DNA from: Phytophthora sp. 'mugwort'
Taxonomy: Eukaryota > Oomycota > Peronosporomycetes > Peronosporales > Peronosporaceae
Reading direction: 5' to 3'
DNA: 64,000 bases
NCBI GenBank assembly: GCA_033558025.1
Contig: JAUCEF010000003.1
Coordinates: 2,258,001 to 2,322,000 of the forward strand
How positions within the stretch are numbered: position 1 is the first letter of the stretch; every line of letters starts with the position of its first letter. Of this stretch, positions 56,838 through 64,000 are shown in pieces. Below the pieces are notes generated by a model. It saw only the letters and a list, made by a program, of their open reading frames with translations. It was not told where the DNA came from and made no database searches. The translations under genes were made by a program, and so were the position numbers.

Positions 56838-56849
56838 GGTTATGAGCCC
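56838..56849 (+). promoter_or_regulatory. Primer binding site of copy D
   Basis: GGTTATGAGCCC; the ATG at 56842 inside it opens the gag ORF. Confidence 0.6.
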
Positions 56850-59800
56850 AAGCACCATGTCCTCTGCCCAAGACGTCTCGACCAAGGTCTCCATCGACAA
56901 GTTCAACGGAGACAATTACGCGACGTGGAACCACTACATGCGTGGCGTGTTCCTGACCAAGTCGACGTGGCATGTGGTGAATCGGGAAACGTCTCCATCC
57001 TTTACGGACTCCCGGGCCAAGGACGACTACGTCAAGTTGAGCAACATTGCTTTCGGACTGATGCTGCTCCACATGGACGCCGACTACCATCATGTGGTCG
57101 ATGACTGCGAGGAAGCATGGATCGCGTGGACGCGCTTGAAGACGCTGTACGGTGGATCGCAGAAGGCTGGTCGCATCTACCTGAAGCGACAGCTCTTCAG
57201 CATGGAGATGTCGGAAGGCGGCAATGTGTTGCATCATTGCAATGATGTCCTGAACATCAGCGCCAAGCTCAGCAGCATCGGCGCCAAGATGGAGGACGAG
57301 GACGTGGCGATCTGCTTGCTGCGCAGTCTCCCCAAGAGCTACGAGAACGTCGTGCTGAACTTGGAGATGAGCAATGCAGAGCTGCGGTCGCAAGACGTTG
57401 TGAAGGTGCTCACGAACGAGCATATCAAGCGGCAGGGCGAGAAGACTCCGTCGGTGAAAACTGAAGACGCGACCAAGGCGTTCAGTGCCGAGCGAGAATC
57501 TCGTCAGTGCACGTACTGCGGGAAATTGGGGCATGTCATTGACAAGTGCTGGACCAAGCAGAAGGACGAGAACCGAGGGACAAGACGCGGCGGCAACGGC
57601 CGTGGACGCGGGGCCAACAACATCCAGTGGAGAAACGACAGCGACGGCTACGACAACGACTACGACCGTGTCGCGTTTGCGGTTTCGTTGGAATGCGGAA
57701 AATCGACGGGCAAGGATATGCCCGGGATGTGGGCGGTCGACAGCGGCGCAACGCACCACATTTGCAATGACAAGACAAAGTTCGCCACGCTGAATGAGCA
57801 AGACGAAGGCGAACTATCGGTAGCGGACGGAAACAAGGCCGAGATTAAGGGTGTGGGAACTATCATCGAACGAGTGGTTCTGCCCAACGGCGACGAGCGC
57901 GACATCGAAATCAAGGACGCGCTGTACGTGCCGAAGATGAACAAGAATCTGCTTTCGGTGCCGCAGATTAACAAGAGTGGCAAGTTTTAAGTGGTGCTCG
58001 ACGGTGCGAGCATGCATGTCGCGCGGAAGGGCTCGAAGCAAGTGGTGGCAACGGCTGACCTCGTCGACGGTCTCTACTGGCTACGCATACCACAACATTC
58101 GGTGAATGCGGCGACGTCAACGCGCAACGTGGATCTACACGCGCGGATGGGCCACGCTCCGATCGACGTGCTGCACAAAATGGTCAGCAGTGGTATGATC
58201 AAGGACGCGAAAGCACCTTCCAAGTCGAGTGGACCAAGTGTGTGTCGTGGTTGCCAGCAAGGCAAAATGGTCCAAAAACCGTTCCCAAGCAACCGCGACA
58301 AGCGTCACTACGACGTATTTGAGCTACTCCACTTCGACATCTGCGGCCCCATGGAACAAGAGTCACTGGGTGGCAGCAAATATTTGCTGCTCATAGTGGA
58401 CGAAGCCAGCGGATGCATGAAGGGTTTCTGTCTGCGTGCCAAGTCGGAGAGTGAAGACTGCATCAAGACATACATCATGAAGGTGCAGACGCAGTTCGGC
58501 AAGAAGGTCAAGTTTGTGCGGCACGACGGAGCTCGTGAGTTTGCGACCAACTCGCTCAAGGATTTTTACGAAGACGAAGGCATCGAGCAGCAAACCACGG
58601 TTCCGTACGCGCACCAGACCAACGGCACGGCAGAGCGAGCCATCCGAACTATCGTCACGATCGGCCGCAGCATGTTGCAGCACGCCAAGCTGGACAAGTG
58701 TTTCTGGGCTGAGGCGGCGATGACGGCCATCTATGTGAAAAACCGCCTGCCGTCACCCAAGATCAAGCACAAAACTCCGTTCGAGATCGTCTACAAGTCC
58801 AAGCCGAGTGTGAAGCACATGCGTGTTTTCGGCTGTCGGACGTACATCCTGACTCCGAAGGAGTCAGCGACTCAAGTGGGATCCCAAGGCTCGCGCCGGA
58901 TTGTTTGTGGGTTACGAAGAAGTGTCCAAGGCGTATCGACTTTATGACATCGAGGCGGGGCAGGTGGTCATCAGTCGCGATGTCACCTTCGACGAATCAA
59001 GTTTTGGTATCTCGACGGCGATCTCAAGTAATGCCGACGAAGATGTGAACCTGGACTTCGACTCGCTGGAGATTGGCGATGATGACTCGGCGGGTCCGAC
59101 CGAATTCAAGCAGGCGGGGAAACGCAAGACTCGACCAAGTCATGCGAATACCATGTCAGTGAACTCGCGTCCTGTTCGCCGTGCGACTGGTTTGGAAGAA
59201 GCAAGCGCTCCTGTCACCTCGTTCGAGCGCCAAGCCAAACGCCGAGCGAGTGTTCGAATGGAACCTGGACTGCCTGACGAAGAAAAGAAGGATGCTCAAG
59301 ACAACGAAGAAGACGATTCCACTCCTCCCGTATTTTGGCGAGCAAGTGCCAACTCAGTGGAAGCCGGTGAGTTGTCTGAGCCGACGACATTCCAAGACGC
59401 GGTGAACGGACCTGATCAAGTGCATTGGCGCAAGGCTGTTCGTGCGGAACTCAAGTCGATGCGACTTCGTGGTGTGTTTCGTGCCGCCAAGTTGCCCAGC
59501 GGACAACGCGCCATCGGTACCAAGTGGGTGTTCAAGATCAAGCGCAAAGCCGACGGATCGATCGAGAAGTACAAGGCGCGCCTGGTGGCCAAGGGTTTCA
59601 AGCAAAAGTACGGCATCGACTACACGGAGACGTTCTCGCCCATGGTCAAGTACGTGACGCTGCGCATGGTCATCGCGATCGCCAAGTATTTCGACTGGCC
59701 TCTGGACCAACTCGACGTGGTAACGGCATTTCTGTACGGCGTCATGAAGGAAGTCGTGTACTGCGTGGTGCCAGAAGGGGTCGAGCTGGACGATGACTTC

Positions 59801-60249
59801 GACTGCCTGGAACTGGTCAAGGCGATCTACGGTCTCAAGCAAGCTTCGCGCGTGTGGAACGAGACCTTCGACGAATTCGTGTGCTCCATCGGTTTTCAAG
59901 TTTCGGCCTACGATCCGTGCCTCTACATCAAGATTGTGGATGGTCACTGTGTTCTGTTGCTGGTATACGTGGACGACGTATTAGTAACCGGAAGTTCGGC
60001 CGAACTGATCGCATGCACCAAGAGTGACCTGAAGACACGTTTTGAGATGACCGACAACGGGAAGTGTGCCTTTGTCTTGGGTATCGAGCTGGTCGACAAT
60101 GCTGACGGCAGTGTAACAATGTGCCAACGGCGCTACGTGGACGACATTCTCAAGCGTTTCGGCATGGATGACTGCAAGGCTGTGGTAAGTCCCGCGGATT
60201 TAAGCTCTCGACTGGTTCCAAGCAACGCGCCGACCAAGATCAACGTTCC
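56842..60249 (+). pseudogene. Copia family-2 polyprotein, copy D, cut off after RT
   Basis: ORFs 56842-57990 (gag, knuckle [14 protein letters not shown], protease [13 protein letters not shown] at 57988), 57991-58947 (pre-integrase and integrase) and 58901-60271 (linker, RT with YVDDVLVTG). The gag is longer than in C1/C2 because the one-base changes near 41345 and 41403 are absent. The chain ends at 60249 in the sequence after SSRLVPSNAP, where the LTR end of copy G follows in the opposite sense. Confidence 0.88.
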
Positions 60250-60591
60250 TGATAAAAGGTATGGATCTTGAAGCGAGGCTTGGGTTTAGCGAAGGGAGTT
60301 CTGCACTTGGGTGCGAGGACCGGAGTGAAGACCACTTGAGCTGAAGAAGGAAGATTCGAAAGTGATTGATTTATCGGAGCTTACACTACCTAGTCTACCA
60401 CATAGATATGCAGCCCTGCATCCAATCATTTGGTGCATCCAATCACCAACACTCCGCACTCGTCCAATCATCCTACTCGTCTAATCATCGGTTGCGTAAA
60501 CAACGTACCGTAAACATCGCGGGATCGTGTTGGACCGGTTCGGGTTAACCGGTTACTGGTACACAGTACCAAAACCCGGCAACCCTCAATA
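60250..60591 (-). repeat. 3' LTR of copia copy G
   Basis: On the minus strand it starts TATTGAGGG after the polypurine tract and ends TATCA at 60250. Confidence 0.85.
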
Positions 60592-61613
60592 CGCCCCCTC
60601 AATGCGAACACGCGTGGATTCCGAGGGACGCCGTCAGATCCATGTGGCGCGGTCCTGGCAGTGCCTTGGTCATGATGTCCGCCAGCATGATAGAAGTCTC
60701 GCAGTACTCGAGCTTGACTTCGCCGCGCTTGACCTCATCACGGATGTGATGGTACTTGATATCGATGTGCTTGGCGCGACCATGGTTCACTGGGTTCTTC
60801 GTCATCTTGATGCACGACTGGTTGTCTTCGCGGATCTTGAGCTCGGGTCCAGTCGTTGGCAGCCGCCAAAATCTCGCATAGCAGGCGATGAATCCACTTG
60901 CCTTCTTGGATCGCCAGACTGAGCGCGATGTATTCCGCCTCGCTCGTAGACAGCGAAACACTTGACTGTTTCTTGCTTCCCCAGCTCACTGGCGCACCCA
61001 TCAGCATGAACGTGTAGCCGGAAGTCGACTTGCGGTCCGCGAGGTCGTCCGCCCAGTCCGCATCCGAATACCCACGAAAGTCGATCTTGTTGCCTGGCTC
61101 CAAACAGATTCCATGCGTCTTGGTGCCTTGTAGATAGCGAAAAATGCGCTTGACCGCAACCCAGTGTTCCTCTTGGGGGTTCTCCATGAAGCGCGATACA
61201 TAGCCTACTGCGTACGCGATATCCGGGCGAGTAGCAGTCATCAAGTGCATGAGGGCACCCACAGCTTCGCGAAACGGAGCTTTCACCTTGGTCGCTGCGT
61301 CACTTGGAACCAGTCGAGTGCTCATGTCTACCGGACTCACCACAGCCTTGCACTCGTCCATACCGAAACGCTTCAGGATATCATCCACATAACGCCGCTG
61401 GCATATCGTCACGCTGCCGTCCGGGCCATCCACCAGCTCGATTCCAAGGACGAACACACACTTGCCACTGTCAGTCATTTCGAAGCGTGTCTTGAGGTCG
61501 TTCTTCGTGCGTGAGATCAGCTCGGATGAACTTCCGGTGACCAATACATCGTCCACGTAGACCAGCACGAGCACACAGTGGCCATCGACAACCTTGATGT
61601 AGAGGCACGGGTC
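60592..61613 (-). pseudogene. Copia family-2 RT/RNase H fragment, copy G
   Basis: It starts inside RT (YIKVVDGHCVLVLVYVDD) at 61613 and runs through FRGYSDADWADDLADRKS and SLSTSEAEYIALSLA. A small deletion near 60853 shifts the frame before the end of RNase H (KHIDIKYHHIRDE, ADIMTKALPG). It is cut at 61613 by the LTR of copy F. Confidence 0.85.
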
Positions 61614-61956
61614 TATTGAGGGTTTCCAGGTTTTGGTACTGTGTACCAGTAACCGGTTAACCCGAACCGGTCCAACACGATCCCGCGATGTTTACGGTAC
61701 GTTGTTTACGCAACCGATGATTAGACGAGTAGGATGATTGGACGAGTGCGGAGTGTTGGTGATTGGATGCACCAAATGATTGGATGCAGGGCTGCATATC
61801 TATGTGGTAGACTAGGTAGTGTAAGCTCCGATAAATCAATCACTTTCGAATCTTCCTTCTTCAGCTCAAGTGGTCTTCACTCCGGTCCTCGCACCCAAGT
61901 GCAGAACTCCCTCCGCTCAACCCAAGCCTCGCTTCAAGACCTCAACACCTTTATCA
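61614..61956 (+). repeat. 5' LTR of copia copy F
   Basis: TATTGAGGG to CTTTATCA; nearly identical to the LTR of copy D. The five bases before it are GGGTC. Confidence 0.85.
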
Positions 61957-61968
61957 GGTTATGAGCCC
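61957..61968 (+). promoter_or_regulatory. Primer binding site of copy F
   Basis: GGTTATGAGCCC with the gag ATG at 61961. Confidence 0.6.
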
Positions 61969-64000
61969 AAGCACCATGTCCTCTGCCCAAGACGTCTCGA
62001 CCAAGGTCTCCATCGACAAGTTCAACGGAGACAATTACGCGACGTGGAACCACTACATGCGTGGCGTGTTCCTGACCAAGTCGACGTGGCATGTGGTGAA
62101 TCGGGAAACGTCTCCATCCTTTACGGACTCCCGGGCCAAGGACGACTACGTCAAGTTGAGCAACATTGCTTTCGGACTGATGCTGCTCCACATGGACGCC
62201 GACTACCATCATGTGGTCGATGACTGCGAGGAAGCATGGATCGCGTGGACGCGCTTGAAGACGCTGTACGGTGGATCGCAGAAGGCTGGTCGCATCTACC
62301 TGAAGCGACAGCTCTTCAGCATGGAGATGTCGGAAGGCGGCAATGTGTTGCATCATTGCAATGATGTCCTGAACATCAGCGCCAAGCTCAGCAGCATCGG
62401 CGCCAAGATGGAGGACGAGGACGTGGCGATCTGCTTGCTGCGCAGTCTCCCCAAGAGCTACGAGAACGTCGTGCTGAACTTGGAGATGAGCAATGCAGAG
62501 CTGCGGTCGCAAGACGTTGTGAAGGTGCTCACGAACGAGCACATCAAGCGACAAGGCGAGAAGACGGCGACGGTGAAGACTGAGAACGCGGCCAAGGCGT
62601 TCAACACCGACCGTGAGCCTCGCCAATGCACGTACTGCGGGAAATTGGGGCATGTCATTGACAAGTGCTGGACCAAGCAGAAGGACGAGAACCGAGGGCC
62701 AAGACGCGGCGGCAACGGCCGTGGACGCGGGGCCAACAACATCCAGTGGAGAAACGACAGCGACGGCTACGACAACGACTACGATCGAGTGGCGTTCGCG
62801 GTTTCTCTGGAATGTGGAGTTTCGACGGACAAGAATGTGTCCGGGATGTGGGCGGTCGACAGCGGTGCCACGCACCATATTTGCAACGACAAGTCCAATT
62901 CGCCAATTTGATCGAGCGAAGTGAAGGCGAACTTTCGGTGGCCGATGGCAACAAGGCTGCCATCAAAGGTGTGGGGACCATCGTGGAAAGAGTGGTCCTG
63001 CCTAACGGCGACGAGCGCGAGATCGAGATCAAGAACGCGCTTTACGTGCCAAATATGAGCAAGAATCTGCTTTCAGTGCCGCAGATAAACAAGCATGGCA
63101 AGTTCCAAGTGGTATTTGACGGCACTGAGATGCACGTTTCGCGCAAGGACTCGAATCAAGTGGTGGCGACGGCGGATCTCGTGGACGGACTCTACTGGCT
63201 TCGCACACCTCAGCGATCGGCAAATGCGGCGACAAGTGGAAGGACGGTCGATTTGCACGCGCGTATGGGTCACGCTCCAGTCGAGGTTCTTCGCAAGATG
63301 GTCGACACCAAGATGATCAAGGACGCGAAAGCACCTTCCAGGTCGAGTGGACCAAGTGTGTGTCGTGGTTGCCAGCAAGGCAAAATGGTCCAAAAACCAT
63401 TCCCAAGCAACCGTGACAAGCGTCGCTACGACACATTTGAGCTGCTCCACTTCGATATCTGCGGACCCATGGAAGAAAACTCGTTTGGCGGCAGCAAGTA
63501 TCTGCTACTGATCGTGGACGAAGCCAGCGGATGCATGAAGGGTTTCTGTCTGCGTGCCAAGTCGGAGAGTGAAGACTGCATCAAGACATACATCATGAAG
63601 GTGCAGACGCAGTTCGGCAAGAAGGTCAAGTTTGTGCGGCACGACGGAGCTCGTGAGTTTGCGACCAACTCGCTCAAGGATTTCTACGAAGATCAAGGCA
63701 TCGAGCAGCAAACCACGGTTCCGTACGCGCACCAGACCAACGGCACGGCAGAGCGAGCCATCCGAACTATCGTCACGATCGGCCGCAGCATGTTGCATCA
63801 CGCCAAGCTGGACAAGTGTTTCTGGGCTGAGGCGGCGATGACGGCCATCTATGTGAAGAACCGCCTGCCGTCACCCAAGATCAAGCACAAAACTCCGTTC
63901 GAGATCGTCTACAAGTCCAAGCCGAGTGTGAAGCACATGCGTGTTTTCGGCTGTCGGACGTACATCTTGACTCCGAAGGAGAAGCGACTCAAGTGGGATC
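61961..64000 (+). pseudogene. Copia family-2 polyprotein, copy F, runs off the window
   Basis: Gag and knuckle are open to 62911. A one-base loss near 62897 shifts the protease frame, after which the pre-integrase ([15 protein letters not shown]) and integrase ([27 protein letters not shown], given here in two parts: [14 protein letters not shown] and [13 protein letters not shown]; then [21 protein letters not shown]) are open to the window end. It lacks the 11-base and one-base losses of C1/C2, so this copy is closer to the ancestral frame in that region. Confidence 0.85.

Overview
The window looks like nuclear DNA of an oomycete, most likely Phytophthora or a close downy-mildew relative. 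The basis is compact protein genes with few short GT-AG introns (about 70-100 bp), intergenic gaps of 60-500 bp between genes, clearly eukaryotic housekeeping genes, and repeat blocks of copia LTR retrotransposons, a Tc1/mariner element and a tyrosine-recombinase element of a type common in oomycete genomes. I cannot name the species.

Gene islands. Positions 1-6.2 kb hold a decayed DUF1295 paralog, a multi-pass membrane protein, a two-exon coiled-coil protein and an intact DUF1295 membrane protein. Positions 6.7-9.5 kb hold the minus-strand wreck of a tyrosine recombinase. Positions 9.96-15.2 kb hold COG7 (three exons, Golgi tethering), a small orphan gene and a kinase-fold protein that has lost its catalytic residues. 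Positions 29.9-39.1 kb form the second island: threonyl-tRNA synthetase, methylenetetrahydrofolate reductase (two exons, with a coiled-coil tail), the vacuolar fusion factor CCZ1 (five exons) and, divergently from a tiny shared promoter, the 18S rRNA modifying enzyme TSR3 (two exons). COG7 and CCZ1 both act in membrane traffic, but nothing in the layout suggests co-regulation; these are ordinary housekeeping genes.

Repeat regions. Positions 15.6-27 kb contain a gypsy chromodomain remnant, a truncated copia copy (family 1) and a broken copia element (family 3) whose RT-RNase H part runs opposite to its gag-integrase part, flanked by about 230-bp direct repeats. Positions 27.3-28.1 kb are an AT-rich array of palindromic units. 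Positions 28.15-29.70 kb are a complete but dead Tc1/mariner element with TA duplications and about 255-bp inverted repeats.

Positions 40.2-64 kb are almost wholly nested copia elements of two families. Family 1 has one nearly intact element (51431-56146) stopped by a single in-frame TGA. Family 2 has at least six copies. Two of them (40473-43945 plus strand and 43946-48669 minus strand) form a long inverted repeat whose arms carry the same disabling mutations. In both families the base run right after the 5' LTR matches the complement of the initiator tRNA-Met anticodon arm and contains the first ATG of gag.

I did not find a clearly new biological system. The best leads are the large copia palindrome, the primer-site/start-codon overlap, the predicted pseudokinase, the tyrosine-recombinase remnant and the palindromic AT-rich array.
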